The notes beneath the pieces were generated by a model. It had not been told where the DNA came from, ran no database searches, and saw nothing but the letters and a program-made list of their open reading frames with translations. This document shows, piece after piece, positions 7,584 to 15,463 of a stretch of 32,848 nt of DNA. The stretch's first letter is position 1. Each line of letters opens with the position of its first letter. Origin of the DNA: Candidatus Rokuibacteriota bacterium (lineage in GTDB: Bacteria > Methylomirabilota > Methylomirabilia > Rokubacteriales > CSP1-6); assembly GCA_003220265.1 (NCBI GenBank), contig QHRW01000053.1, forward strand, positions 1 through 32,848. Reading direction: 5' to 3'. The position numbers were made by a program, and so were the translations under genes.

Positions 7584-8425
7584 TTGAAATCCCGCCGCGC
7601 GAAGAGCAGCGCCGCCGCCGCCAGCAACGCGACGTCCCAGGCCACGGCGTAGGCCAGCGCCCCGAGCACGTGGGCGACCGGCGGCGCGATGCCGTGCGCG
7701 GCCGCGGTGATCCGGCTGAAGGTCGAGAGGTTGGGCAGGCCGTAATAGAGCGCGAGCAGCAGCCCCTTGGCCGCGGCGGCGTCGAAGAGCGTCGCGAAGC
7801 CCTTGAGGTCGGCCGTGAAGTGGCCGATCACGAAGAGGGCCACCGAGCCGAACGCCGAGAACACGGGCGACGAGAAGGACGAGAACAGCAGCGCCACGGC
7901 CGTCAGCAGGCTCAGCTCGAGATAGATCAGGGCGATCGTCAGCCAGAGCGCCGCGAGCAGCGGGGCGGCGCCGCGGCTCACGACGTAGAAGAGCACCAGC
8001 GAGACGCCGGCGCCCATCACCACCACGTTGACGGCCAGCGTGAGGCAGAGTCCCAGGTACTTGCCCAGGAGGAACTCGCCGCGCCCGACCGGCTTGGCGA
8101 AGATCGCGTAGAGCGTGCGGCGCTCGATCTCCTTCCACACGAGCCCCACGCCGACGAAGATGGCGATGAAGGCGCCGAAGAGCAGCATCGCGCTCAGGCC
8201 GAGATCGACGATGATCTTGGCGTCCTGGGAGGCCGAGGCGGCGCCCAGGAAGATCGCGCTCACGCTCAGCAGCAGCACGAACAGCACGAGGTTGTAGAGC
8301 ACCCGGTCGCGCACCGCTTCGCGGAACGTGTTACGGGCGATGGCCGCCACGCGCCGGCGTGAGGACGGGGCCGGCGGCGCCTGCGTGAGGTCGAGCGTCC
8401 CCGCGGCGTCCGTCGTGGCGAGCAT
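7580..8425 (-). CDS. ABC-2 type transporter permease
   Basis: 281 aa. About six hydrophobic helices are visible, including LVLFVLLLSVSAIFLGAAS, LGLSAMLLFGAFIAIFVGVG, LAVNVVVMGAGVSLVLFYVV, LLTAVALLFSSFSSPVF and a last one near VAWDVALLAAAALLFA. The motif IERRTLYAIFAKPVGRGEFL is characteristic of ABC-2 permeases of the NosY/ABC-2 family, where it follows the second helix. It is the first gene of the minus-strand operon with the repeat protein and ATPase. The ATG at 8425 faces the divergent small gene at 8534 across about 108 bases, which should contain both promoters. Confidence 0.9.
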   Translation of the reverse strand: MLATTDAAGTLDLTQAPPAPSSRRRVAAIARNTFREAVRDRVLYNLVLFVLLLSVSAIFLGAASASQDAKIIVDLGLSAMLLFGAFIAIFVGVGLVWKEIERRTLYAIFAKPVGRGEFLLGKYLGLCLTLAVNVVVMGAGVSLVLFYVVSRGAAPLLAALWLTIALIYLELSLLTAVALLFSSFSSPVFSAFGSVALFVIGHFTADLKGFATLFDAAAAKGLLLALYYGLPNLSTFSRITAAAHGIAPPVAHVLGALAYAVAWDVALLAAAALLFARRDFK

Positions 8426-8533
8426 GCCTGGGAAAACATCCTACCCAATGCCGGCCCGCCCCCCTACATCGTTTCGGCCCCCAATCCCCTGCCTGGCGCG
8501 TGCCTTGCTCGACCTCCAGGGAGGAGGTGCCTC

Positions 8534-8743
8534 ATGCCAGACGACCAGGAGCGCGCGAAGCCCGCGGCGGCGCCCACGCCGCGCCCCGACCAGGACGATC
8601 AGCTCAGCCCAAGCCGCGCGCTGCGCGAGGGCGCGGCGCAAGGTGGCGGCCAGCGAGTCGGCAACAACGGCCCACTGGCGAATCCCGACGTTTCGTTTCC
8701 CGACGTGCCGGCCGACGACGAGGACGACGCGCCGACCTGCTGA
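8534..8743 (+). CDS. small acidic, disordered-looking protein
   Basis: 69 aa from an ATG preceded by a strong ribosome site (GGAGGAGG, about 9 bases upstream). Composition is Asp/Pro/Ala-rich with no hydrophobic core; it contains ALREGAAQGGG and NPDVSFPDVPADDEDD and ends in a single Cys. It is probably intrinsically disordered. I do not recognise it. It lies 65 bases before the first hybrid kinase on the same strand and could share its promoter. Confidence 0.55.
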   Translation: MPDDQERAKPAAAPTPRPDQDDQLSPSRALREGAAQGGGQRVGNNGPLANPDVSFPDVPADDEDDAPTC

Positions 8744-8807
8744 TCGCTCCGGGCGGCCGCCCGGAGGTAGGAAAACGTTTCCCCACTCGCTCGGTAGGGT
8801 CGGGGGA

Positions 8808-10961
8808 ATGCCCCACCCGCAAATGGACGTGGTTGTCCGGCGCGGAGCGCCTGCGTATGCTGCTCGGGTGAGTGATGGCGGGGGGTTTCGGCTGCTCTTC
8901 GAGAACAACCCCGTGCCGATGTGGGTCTACGACGTGGCCACGCTCGCCTTCCTCGAGGTCAACGTCGCCGCCGTCGCCCACTATGGCTACTCGCGCGAGG
9001 AGTTCCTGCGGATGCGGATCACCGACATCCGGCCGCCCGACGAGCTCGAGCGGATGAACGAGGCCGTCGCCGCACAGTCGGCCGACGGCGCGGTGCTGCG
9101 CCGGCGGGGGTTCTGGAAGCATCGCCTGAAGGACGGCCGCATCCGCGAGATGGAGACCGCCTCCCACGGCCTCGAGTTCGCCGGCCGGCGCGCCGCGCTC
9201 GTGGTGGCCATCGACATGACCGAGCTGCGCGACACGCAGGCGTCGTTGAAGAAGTCGTCCGAGCGCCTGCAGATGCTCCACGAGATCGACCGCGCGCTGA
9301 TCGCGGCCGAGGCGCCGGTGGCCATCGCCGAGGCCGCCCTGAAGCGGCTGCGCGACCTCCTCGACGTGCCGCGCGCCATCGTCAATCTCTTTGACCTCGA
9401 GGCCGGCGAGGCCGAGTGGCTGGCCGCCATCGGGCGCCGCCGGCTGCATCTGGGCCCCGGCGTGCGCTTCCCGCTGACGCTCATGGGCGACGTGAGCGCG
9501 CTGGCGCGCGGCGAGCTGCAGGTGATCGAGACCGCGGCGCTGCCGCGCAGCGAGGCCGCCGACGCGCTGCTCGCTTCCGGCGTGGAGACGTACATGGTCG
9601 TGCCGATGATCGCGCACGGCGAGCTCATCGGCGCCGTCAGCTTCGGCGGCGCGCCCAGCGCCTTCTCGGAAGAGCAGGTCGACATCGCGCGCGAGGTCGC
9701 GGCCCAGATGGCGATCGCGCTCGCGCAGGCGCGGCTCACGGAGCGCGTGAAGCGGCAGGCCGAGGAGCTCGAGCAGCGCGTGGAGACGCGCACGCAGGAG
9801 CTGCGCGCCGCCAACGCCGAGGCCGATCGCGCCAACCGGGCGAAGAGCGACTTCCTCTCGCGCATGAGTCACGAGCTGCGCACGCCCCTCAACGCCATTC
9901 TCGGCTTCGGCCAGCTCCTGGAGCGGCGGGTCGCGGAGGGGCGCGACCGCGAGAGCGTGGACCAGATCCTCAAGGGTGGCCGCCACCTGCTCACGCTCAT
10001 CAACGAGATCCTCGACATCTCCCGCATCGAGGCGGGCCGGCTGTCGCTGTCCTCGGAGCCCGTCCAGGTGGGCGACGCCCTCAAGCGGGTGCTCGACCTG
10101 GCGCGGCCGCTGGCGGGCGACCGCCACATCGCCTTCGTGGCCGACGACGTCCTGCGCGACGAGCGGTACGTGCTGGCCGACAGCCAGCGCCTGCAGCAGG
10201 TGCTGCTCAACCTGGTGTCGAACGCGATCAAATACAATCGCGACGGTGGACGCATCACACTGGCGTGCGAGGTCGCCCGTGAGGGATGGTTGCGCATCAC
10301 CGTGCGCGACATGGGCGCCGGCATCGCGCCCGCCCTGCAGCGCCGGCTCTTCACGCCGTTCGATCGGCTCGGTGCCGAGTCGGCCACCGTCGAGGGCACC
10401 GGCCTTGGGCTGGCGCTGTCCAAGGGGCTCGTGGAGGCGATGGGCGGGCGCATCGGCGTCGAGAGCACGGAGGGCGAGGGCAGCGCCTTCTGGGTGGAGC
10501 TGGCCCAAACGGCGTCGCCGGATCAGCGCTCCGGCCTCGGCCCGCGGCGCGACGTCGCCGGCGTGGAGGCCGGCGGCCGGCAGGGAACGGTCCTCTATAT
10601 CGAGGACAACGCCTCCAACCTGCGGCTGGTGGAGCGCGTGCTCGGCGAGCACACGAGGATGCGACTCATCACCGCCATGCAGGGACGCCTCGGGCTCGCG
10701 CTGGCGCACGAGCATCGTCCCGACCTGATCCTGGCCGACCTGCACCTGCCCGACATGTCCGGCGAGGAGGTGCTGCGCGCGGTGCTGGACGATCGAGCCT
10801 TGCGCGCGACGCCCGTCATCATCCTGAGCGCCGACGCCACGCCGGGACAGATCAAGCGCCTGCTCGCGGCCGGCGCTCGCGCCTACTTGACCAAGCCGCT
10901 CGACGTCGGCCAGCTCCTCGGCGAGATCGAAGCGGCGCTGGCGCCCCAGGGCACGACGTGA
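8808..10961 (+). CDS. hybrid sensor histidine kinase (PAS-GAF-HisKA-HATPase-REC)
   Basis: 717 aa from the ATG at 8808 (a GTG at 8868 is an alternative; the frame opens earlier but without domain signal). Domain order: PAS at about 25-145 (LLFENNPVPMWVYD, YSREEFLRMRITDI); GAF at about 180-320 (LLDVPRAIVNLFDLE); coiled coil; HisKA with the phosphorylated His near residue 355 in SRMSHELRTPLNAILGFG; HATPase with N box LVSNAIKYNRDGG and G boxes DMGAGIAP and GTGLGLALSKGLVEAMGG; receiver at about 585-710 with the acceptor Asp near 644 (LILADLHLPDMSG) and Lys in YLTKPLD. No membrane segment is seen, so it is a cytosolic sensor. It overlaps the next kinase by four bases (GTGA), implying a shared phosphorelay. 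Confidence 0.9.
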   Translation: MPHPQMDVVVRRGAPAYAARVSDGGGFRLLFENNPVPMWVYDVATLAFLEVNVAAVAHYGYSREEFLRMRITDIRPPDELERMNEAVAAQSADGAVLRRRGFWKHRLKDGRIREMETASHGLEFAGRRAALVVAIDMTELRDTQASLKKSSERLQMLHEIDRALIAAEAPVAIAEAALKRLRDLLDVPRAIVNLFDLEAGEAEWLAAIGRRRLHLGPGVRFPLTLMGDVSALARGELQVIETAALPRSEAADALLASGVETYMVVPMIAHGELIGAVSFGGAPSAFSEEQVDIAREVAAQMAIALAQARLTERVKRQAEELEQRVETRTQELRAANAEADRANRAKSDFLSRMSHELRTPLNAILGFGQLLERRVAEGRDRESVDQILKGGRHLLTLINEILDISRIEAGRLSLSSEPVQVGDALKRVLDLARPLAGDRHIAFVADDVLRDERYVLADSQRLQQVLLNLVSNAIKYNRDGGRITLACEVAREGWLRITVRDMGAGIAPALQRRLFTPFDRLGAESATVEGTGLGLALSKGLVEAMGGRIGVESTEGEGSAFWVELAQTASPDQRSGLGPRRDVAGVEAGGRQGTVLYIEDNASNLRLVERVLGEHTRMRLITAMQGRLGLALAHEHRPDLILADLHLPDMSGEEVLRAVLDDRALRATPVIILSADATPGQIKRLLAAGARAYLTKPLDVGQLLGEIEAALAPQGTT

Positions 10962-12520
10962 TTCCGGACAGCCAGGGGCAGGCGCGGATCCTCATCGTCG
11001 ACGACGAGGCGGCCAACGTGCTGCTCGTGCAGCGGCTGCTGGAGGACGCCGGTTACGGGGCGCTCACCACCACCACCGACTCGCGGCGCGTGCTGGAGCT
11101 GTACCGTAGCGTGCATCCGGACCTGATCCTGCTCGACCTCATGATGCCGCACCTCGACGGGCTCGCCGTCCTCGAGCAGCTCCGCGGCGAGATCCCGGCC
11201 GATGCGTACGTGCCCGTCCTCGTCCTGACGGCGGATGTCACGCTGGAGGCCAAGCGCCGCGCGCTGGCGGCGGGTGCCCGCGACTTCCTCACCAAGCCGT
11301 TCGAGCAGTTCGAGGTGCTGCTGCGCATCCGCAACCTGCTGGAGACGCGCCACCTCTACGTGGCGCTCGAGCAGCACAACCGCTCGCTGGAGGAGACCGT
11401 GCGCCAGCGGACCGAGCGGCTGATGCAGAGCGAGAAGGTCGCGGCCATGGGCTCGCTGCTGGCCGGCGTCGCCCACGAGCTGAACAATCCGCTCACGGTG
11501 CTCAGCGGACACTCGCAGCTACTGCTCAAGTCCGCTGACGCGAAGCTCGCCCGACGCGCCGTGCAGATCCAGCGCGCCGCCGATCGCTGCGTGCGAATCG
11601 TGCGCAACTTTCTGTCGCTGGCGCGCCAGCGGCCCCCCGAGCGCACGGAGGTGAGCCTCAAGCAGGTCGTTCAGGGCGCGCTCGAGCTAGTGGCGTACGA
11701 GCTGCGCACGGATGGCGTGGAGGTCGTCGTGGAAGTGCCGGACGACCTGCCCGTGCTGTGGGCCGACGGCCACCAGCTGCACCAGGTGTTGGTGAACATG
11801 CTCGCCAACGCGCACCACGCCATGCGCCGCCAGCCCGGGCCCAAGCGCATCACGCTGCGCGCGGGCCGCACGGGTGAGCGCGTGCGCCTGGAGATCGCCG
11901 ACACGGGCCGCGGCATCCCGCCGGAAGTCCTCTCGCGCATCTTCGAGCCGTTCTTCACGACGAAGCCGGCGGGCGAGGGCACGGGGCTCGGCCTGTCGCT
12001 CTGCCGCGGGATCATCGAGGAGCACGGCGGCACCATCACGGTGGACAGCGTCCCCGGGCGAGGCACCACCTTCGGCCTCGAGCTTCCAGTGGTCGCGCCC
12101 CCACGGGTGACCTCGCCGGCGGCGGCCGCCGTGGCGCCGCCGATCAGGCCGGGGCGCGTCCTCGTCGTGGACGACGAGGCCGGCGTGGCCGAGGTGGTGG
12201 CGGAGGCCATCGGCCGGGACGGCCACCAGACGCAGATCGCCACGCACGGCGCCATGGCGCTCGACATGCTGGCGCAGGACGGCTACGACGCGATCGTGTC
12301 CGACACGAAGATGCCGGTGATGGACGGCGAAGGCTTCTTCGGCGAGCTCGAGGAGCGCTTTCCGGCGATGCGCCAGCGCGTCGTCTTCCTCACCGGTGAC
12401 GTGCTCAGCCGCGAGAAGCGCGCGTTTCTCGAGGCGACGGGCGCGCCGGTGCTCACCAAGCCCTGCGACCTCGACGAAGTCCGCCGCACCGTCAACGGCG
12501 TGCTCAGGCGCGCCCGCTGA
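10958..12520 (+). CDS. hybrid histidine kinase (REC-HisKA-HATPase-REC)
   Basis: 520 aa from a GTG overlapping the stop of the preceding kinase. Domain order: receiver 1 (acceptor Asp near residue 60 in LILLDLMMPHLDG, Lys in FLTKPFE); a coiled-coil linker (HNRSLEETVRQRTERLMQ); HisKA with the His near 173 in AGVAHELNNPLTVLSGH; HATPase with NMLANAHHAM, DTGRGIPPE and GTGLGLSLCRGIIEEHGG; receiver 2 with the acceptor Asp near 449 (YDAIVSDTKMPVMDG) and Lys in VLTKPCD. The N-terminal receiver replaces a sensor domain, so input probably comes by phosphotransfer from the upstream PAS-GAF kinase. No DNA-binding or enzymatic output is fused. HELNNPL is typical of NtrB/complex-type kinases. Confidence 0.92.
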   Translation: MIPDSQGQARILIVDDEAANVLLVQRLLEDAGYGALTTTTDSRRVLELYRSVHPDLILLDLMMPHLDGLAVLEQLRGEIPADAYVPVLVLTADVTLEAKRRALAAGARDFLTKPFEQFEVLLRIRNLLETRHLYVALEQHNRSLEETVRQRTERLMQSEKVAAMGSLLAGVAHELNNPLTVLSGHSQLLLKSADAKLARRAVQIQRAADRCVRIVRNFLSLARQRPPERTEVSLKQVVQGALELVAYELRTDGVEVVVEVPDDLPVLWADGHQLHQVLVNMLANAHHAMRRQPGPKRITLRAGRTGERVRLEIADTGRGIPPEVLSRIFEPFFTTKPAGEGTGLGLSLCRGIIEEHGGTITVDSVPGRGTTFGLELPVVAPPRVTSPAAAAVAPPIRPGRVLVVDDEAGVAEVVAEAIGRDGHQTQIATHGAMALDMLAQDGYDAIVSDTKMPVMDGEGFFGELEERFPAMRQRVVFLTGDVLSREKRAFLEATGAPVLTKPCDLDEVRRTVNGVLRRAR

Positions 12521-12571
12521 CGGGCCCGCCTGCCGGCGCCGCTTGACTCTCCCCGCACTGGAGGCTTTATC

Positions 12572-12746
12572 GTGAGCGCCGTGTTCAGGATCGGCGAGTT
12601 CTCGCGGCTCACCCAGGTTCCGGTCAAGACGCTGCGGTACTACGACGCCCGCGGCCTGTTGCGCCCCGCGCGCGTGAACCGGGTGACGGGTTACCGCTAC
12701 TACACGGCGGTCCAGTTCGCCCAGCTCAACCGCCTGGGCCGGCCGC
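12572..12746 (+). pseudogene. MerR-family regulator, N-terminal DNA-binding part (frameshifted)
   Basis: The ATG/GTG region at 12572 begins a classical MerR winged helix: FRIGEFSRLTQVPVKTLRYY, then DARGLLRPARVN and GYRYYTAVQFAQLNRL. Right after AQLNRL the frame loses all similarity, and the coherent protein continues in another frame as the gene listed at 12747-13331. Comparison with usual MerR spacing (LNR, then about 8 residues, then the LRRLL helix) suggests a deletion of several bases around 12735-12747. The two parts would make one roughly 250-aa regulator of the BmrR/BltR type. This could be a real disruption or a read error. Frame 1 stays open to 13465, but that tail is out-of-frame Arg-rich sequence. 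Confidence 0.75.
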
Positions 12747-13331
12747 GTGACCCCGCCGCGGCTGCGCCGGCTGCTCCAGCGCAAGCGCGAGGACGTGGAG
12801 CGGCGCGTGAGCGCGGAGCGCGCCCGGCTCGCCCGCGTGGCGGCCCGGCTGGACGCCCTCGAGCGCTGCGACCCCGCCGCCGCACACGAGATCGCCATTC
12901 GCCGCGTCGGTCCCCGGCTGGTGGCCACGGCGCGCGACGTGCTCGGCTCGTACGACGAGCTCGACCGGCTCTACGGCGCGATCGATCGCGCGCTGGCGCC
13001 GCGGCGGGTCGCGCCGACGCCACGTGGCGCCGCGTGGCATGCGACGAGCGGCACGATCGAGTGCGAGGCGCTCGTCTTCCTGACCGAGCCCGTCGCGCCG
13101 AGCCGGGACGTCCACGTCTACGAGATGCCGGCCCACACGGCCGCCTGCCTCGTCTATCGCGGAGAGGACGACCATGTGCGCGCGTACGCGACGCTGCGCG
13201 AGTGGCTCGCGTCAAGCGGTGCCACCGTCACCGGGCCGAAGCGCGAAATCTATCTCGACGAGGGGGGCGACGGCGAGGCCGTCACCGAGATCCAGTATCC
13301 GATCGCACTCCGGGAGGACACCGATGCCTGA
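12747..13331 (+). CDS. GyrI-like effector-binding part of the MerR regulator (frameshifted)
   Basis: 194 aa from a GTG that is unlikely to be a true start. It begins inside the MerR dimerisation region (RLRRLLQRKREDVERRVSAE, a coiled coil continuing to about residue 40), then forms a GyrI-like/AraC effector-binding domain: the conserved beta segments FLTEPVAPSRDVHVYEMPA and TAACLVYRGEDDHVRAYATL, then the ending REIYLDEGGDGEAVTEIQYP. This ending (Y-L-x-D ... T-E-I-Q-x-P) is diagnostic of GyrI-like domains, which bind small hydrophobic ligands. Its stop overlaps the ATG of the NTF2-like gene by eight bases, so the two are probably cotranslated. Confidence 0.75.
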   Translation: MTPPRLRRLLQRKREDVERRVSAERARLARVAARLDALERCDPAAAHEIAIRRVGPRLVATARDVLGSYDELDRLYGAIDRALAPRRVAPTPRGAAWHATSGTIECEALVFLTEPVAPSRDVHVYEMPAHTAACLVYRGEDDHVRAYATLREWLASSGATVTGPKREIYLDEGGDGEAVTEIQYPIALREDTDA

Positions 13332-13701
13332 CGTTCAGGGCCTGGGCCAGGCCGTGCAGCGCTACTTCGACCTCATGTACGACTCCGACGTCTCGCGCTT
13401 CCAGCGCGTCTTCCGCCCGACCGCGCAGCTCCACGGGCTGCGCGACGGCAAGCTCACGATGCTGACGGCGGAGGCCTTCAAGGCGCTCATCGCGAGTCGC
13501 CCGTCACCCAAGTCGGTGAATGCGCCGCGCGAGGAGGACATCCTGCTGATGGACTTCGCTTCCGCCACGCAGGCGCTGGTGAAGGTGCGCGTGCGGATCA
13601 ACACGATCGTCTTCGTGGACTACCTGACCTATCACCAGGTGGACGGCGACTGGCTGATCACCGCCAAGGGCTACCACGTGGAGCGCACGCTGGCGGCCTG
13701 A
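13324..13701 (+). CDS. NTF2-like (lumazine-binding-like) family protein
   Basis: 125 aa from the ATG at 13324 that overlaps the upstream stop by eight bases. The sequence shows the small cone-shaped NTF2-like fold pattern: an N-terminal helix (LGQAVQRYFDLMYDSDVSRF), a FRPTAQLHGL turn, a helix (TAEAFKALIASRP), then paired strands (QALVKVRVRINTIVFVDYLT, YHQVDGDWLITAKGYHVE). This matches the putative lumazine-binding subgroup. No catalytic residue can be assigned. Coupling to a MerR/GyrI-like regulator suggests a small-molecule response or detoxification role, which is inference. Confidence 0.78.
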   Translation: MPDVQGLGQAVQRYFDLMYDSDVSRFQRVFRPTAQLHGLRDGKLTMLTAEAFKALIASRPSPKSVNAPREEDILLMDFASATQALVKVRVRINTIVFVDYLTYHQVDGDWLITAKGYHVERTLAA

Positions 13702-13727
13702 TCGCGCGGACAATTTCCGGCAGTATC

Positions 13728-13762
13728 GGTGACGAAACGCGTCAGGCCGGCGTTTCGTCACC
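13728..13762. promoter_or_regulatory. 13-bp perfect stem-loop after the NTF2-like gene
   Basis: GGTGACGAAACGC (13728-13740) and GCGTTTCGTCACC (13750-13762) are perfect reverse complements around a 9-base loop. It lies 27 bases after the stop of the NTF2-like gene. There is no T-run after it, so a Rho-independent terminator is not certain. The dyad could also be an operator, but no gene starts close by except the small secreted protein at 13830. Confidence 0.5.
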
Positions 13763-13829
13763 ACCCTAATCGCGCGGATTCCTTGCGCCGCAGGCTCTGG
13801 CATCAAAGATGCGACACCGGCAGGCGACC

Positions 13830-14138
13830 ATGGCAAAGCATCGCGTGTCCGCCGGCTTCGCGCTCGTCGCGCTGCTGCTGCTCGGCCGCGGCGCCGTCGC
13901 CCTTGCGAGCGCCAACGCGTGCTGGAACCTCGCCTTCAACGACCCGGCGCGGGTCGACATCTCTGACATCAGCGATCTCGTCACCAAGACCGTTGCCCAC
14001 AACGATCCGATGGACGACGTGCGCCGCGCCCTGCTGGTGGTGCTCCGCCCCACCGGCAGCGTGGCGCTCGCGTCCGCGTTCCCGACCGACGAGGTTTCCC
14101 CCGGGGCTCACCGCCCGCGCGCTCCGCCCGCAGTCTAG
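13830..14138 (+). CDS. small secreted protein, unknown
   Basis: 102 aa from ATG 13830 (an in-frame ATG at 13809 would add 7 residues). A clear signal peptide is present: MAKHR, then FALVALLLLGRGAVA with a likely cleavage after LASA. The mature part (ACWNLAFNDPARVDISDISD, VRRALLVVLRPTGSVALASA) has one Cys and no recognisable domain. No good ribosome site is seen in front of either ATG, which lowers confidence. The pilin gene follows 55 bases later. Confidence 0.5.
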   Translation: MAKHRVSAGFALVALLLLGRGAVALASANACWNLAFNDPARVDISDISDLVTKTVAHNDPMDDVRRALLVVLRPTGSVALASAFPTDEVSPGAHRPRAPPAV

Positions 14139-14192
14139 CTCGCCTCCACTGAACGCTCGGCTTCACACAAATCTGACTTGGAGGAGGACTGT

Positions 14193-14681
14193 ATGACTGC
14201 GTTTCGTTCCATGCGGCTCACGCTCGGTGGTAAGCGTGGCTTCACGCTGATCGAGTTGCTCATCGTCGTGGCGATCATCGGCATCCTGGCCGCGATCGCC
14301 GTGCCGCTCTACGCCAACGTTCAGGCGCGGGCGCGCATCGCCAAGGCCCAGGCCGACACACGAGCCATCGCCTCGGCCGTCAGCATCTTCTCGGCTCACT
14401 GCGGTGCCCTGCCGGATCCCGCCAGCAGCGCCGCCACCTGCCCGACGTCCAACGCCGCGCAGGCGAACAAGCCACTCTCGCCCGCCCTGCTCGTGCAACA
14501 GATCAACGCGCAGAACCAGGTGGGTGGTCCGTTCCTGAACGCGATGCCGACGCTGCCGGCCGGCTGGACGGGCAACGGCACGTCCTATCGGTACGACGCG
14601 GGCGCCACGGGCACGTTCCAGCTCTGCGCCTCGGGCGACTCGACGGCCGCCAACTCGAACGGCGGCGCGACCTGCCCCTGA
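14193..14681 (+). CDS. type IV pilin-like / pseudopilin protein
   Basis: 162 aa; the ATG at 14193 is chosen because GGAGGAGG lies about 6 bases upstream (an upstream in-frame ATG at 14178 overlaps that site). The leader MTAFRSMRLTLGGKRG is cut by prepilin peptidase before FTLIELLIVVAIIGILAAIA, the canonical class III signal with Glu at +5. The helix continues into VPLYANVQARARIAKAQADT as in GspG/PilA. The C-terminal domain is short, with Cys residues (SAHCGAL, ATCP, LCASG, ATCP) that could form disulfides. No secretion or pilus assembly genes are in the window, so it would use machinery encoded elsewhere. A GC hairpin follows the stop. Confidence 0.88.
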   Translation: MTAFRSMRLTLGGKRGFTLIELLIVVAIIGILAAIAVPLYANVQARARIAKAQADTRAIASAVSIFSAHCGALPDPASSAATCPTSNAAQANKPLSPALLVQQINAQNQVGGPFLNAMPTLPAGWTGNGTSYRYDAGATGTFQLCASGDSTAANSNGGATCP

Positions 14682-14710
14682 GGAGTTTTTCGGTCTGATC
14701 GCTGTACTCC

Positions 14711-14734
14711 CGGCGGCCGGCCTCCCGGCCGCCG
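14711..14734 (+). terminator. hairpin after the pilin gene
   Basis: CGGCGGCCGG (14711-14720) pairs perfectly with CCGGCCGCCG (14725-14734) around a CCTC loop, 30 bases after the pilin stop, followed by GTTTCATT. The T-run is weak, so termination strength is uncertain. The rest of 14735-14928 holds no gene I can support. Confidence 0.55.
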
Positions 14735-14928
14735 GTTTCATTCGCGCCGAGCAACTCAGCCTCGACGGCCTCCGGAGTGCAGTGGCGCTGGCCGCCCTCT
14801 GCCCCTTCCTGTTATGAAGAGGACGCGAGGTCGCTGTCCGCTGCCTCGCCGGACCAACTCCTCTGCGAGTCGGCGGCGGCCTCGATCTGACGACTCGACC
14901 GCCGGGGCCGCCGCCGTCATCGCGCCGG

Positions 14929-15078
14929 TCATTTCGAACGGCGCCGGGTCTCTGGCTTCTTCGATCGCTCGGCACATTCCACGTGGACGTAGGAAGTGCC
15001 CTCGCGAAGCGCCCCGGTGCCGGGCGGGATTCGCCTCTTACAGATCGCGCAAACGAGCTCTCGCGGTTTGTTTGCCAT
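14929..15078 (-). CDS. tiny zinc-finger-like protein
   Basis: 49 aa, ATG at 15078 to TGA at 14929. It reads MANKPRELVCAICKRRIPPG and later TSYVHVECAERSKK, ending in a basic tail. The C-x2-C ... H-x2-C pattern is that of a single zinc ribbon/LIM-like knuckle. It overlaps the end of the zinc-finger-like gene at 15038-15343 by 41 bases in another frame, suggesting a coupled pair. Together with 18871-19098 it makes three related C-x2-C/H-x2-C miniproteins in 4 kb. Function unknown; nucleic-acid or protein binding is likely. Confidence 0.6.
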   Translation of the reverse strand: MANKPRELVCAICKRRIPPGTGALREGTSYVHVECAERSKKPETRRRSK

Positions 15079-15343
15079 ACCCGTTAGTCGCCATCGGTGT
15101 GTGCGCCAGCCCCTTCGCGCGCGCGTCGTGCCAGGCGGCGAGGCACTTCGCGTGAAACCAAATCGTCCGATCGCTGCTCAGGTCGATCTCGTACTCTCGA
15201 TCGGCGGCGGTGATCGCCTCGTCGCAGGCGTCGCACTGCCGTCCGTTGCCGTGGCCGACCCACAGCTTCCCAGCGCCGTCGGGAGGGATGGGCAGCGTGC
15301 CGGCTGCGATCTTGGCGCGGATGTGAGCCGCAAGGTCCTCCAT
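15038..15343 (-). CDS. small C-x2-C / H-x3-C protein, putative zinc binding
   Basis: 101 aa from ATG 15343 (the frame is open upstream but without coherent sequence). Residues 1-30 are helical (MEDLAAHIRAKIAAGTLPIP), followed by GKLWVGHGNGRQCDACDEAI, then EYEIDLSSDRTIWFHAKCLA. The C-D-A-C knuckle plus F-H-x2-C and a following Trp (AAWHDARAKG) recur in small proteins of environmental bacteria, often with the G-x-G-x-G-x2-C lead. A zinc knuckle is likely; the partner is unknown. Its 3' end overlaps the 49-aa zinc-finger gene. Confidence 0.65.
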   Translation of the reverse strand: MEDLAAHIRAKIAAGTLPIPPDGAGKLWVGHGNGRQCDACDEAITAADREYEIDLSSDRTIWFHAKCLAAWHDARAKGLAHTPMATNGYGKQTARARLRDL

Positions 15344-15463
15344 CAGGAGGACACCGTATTGACCCCCGCGCCGCAGCGCTACGGGGAAAATCCTGAGCGG
15401 CTTGTCAGGGAGATCCTGAGCCAAGTGACAGCGCGGGACGCTCGCAGAAGGCCGCTCCGCCTG

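Noticed and set aside
8604..10745. 713-codon ORF opposite the first hybrid kinase
   Set aside because: Antisense shadow with low-complexity His/Arg/Gln composition; the plus frame has complete kinase motifs.
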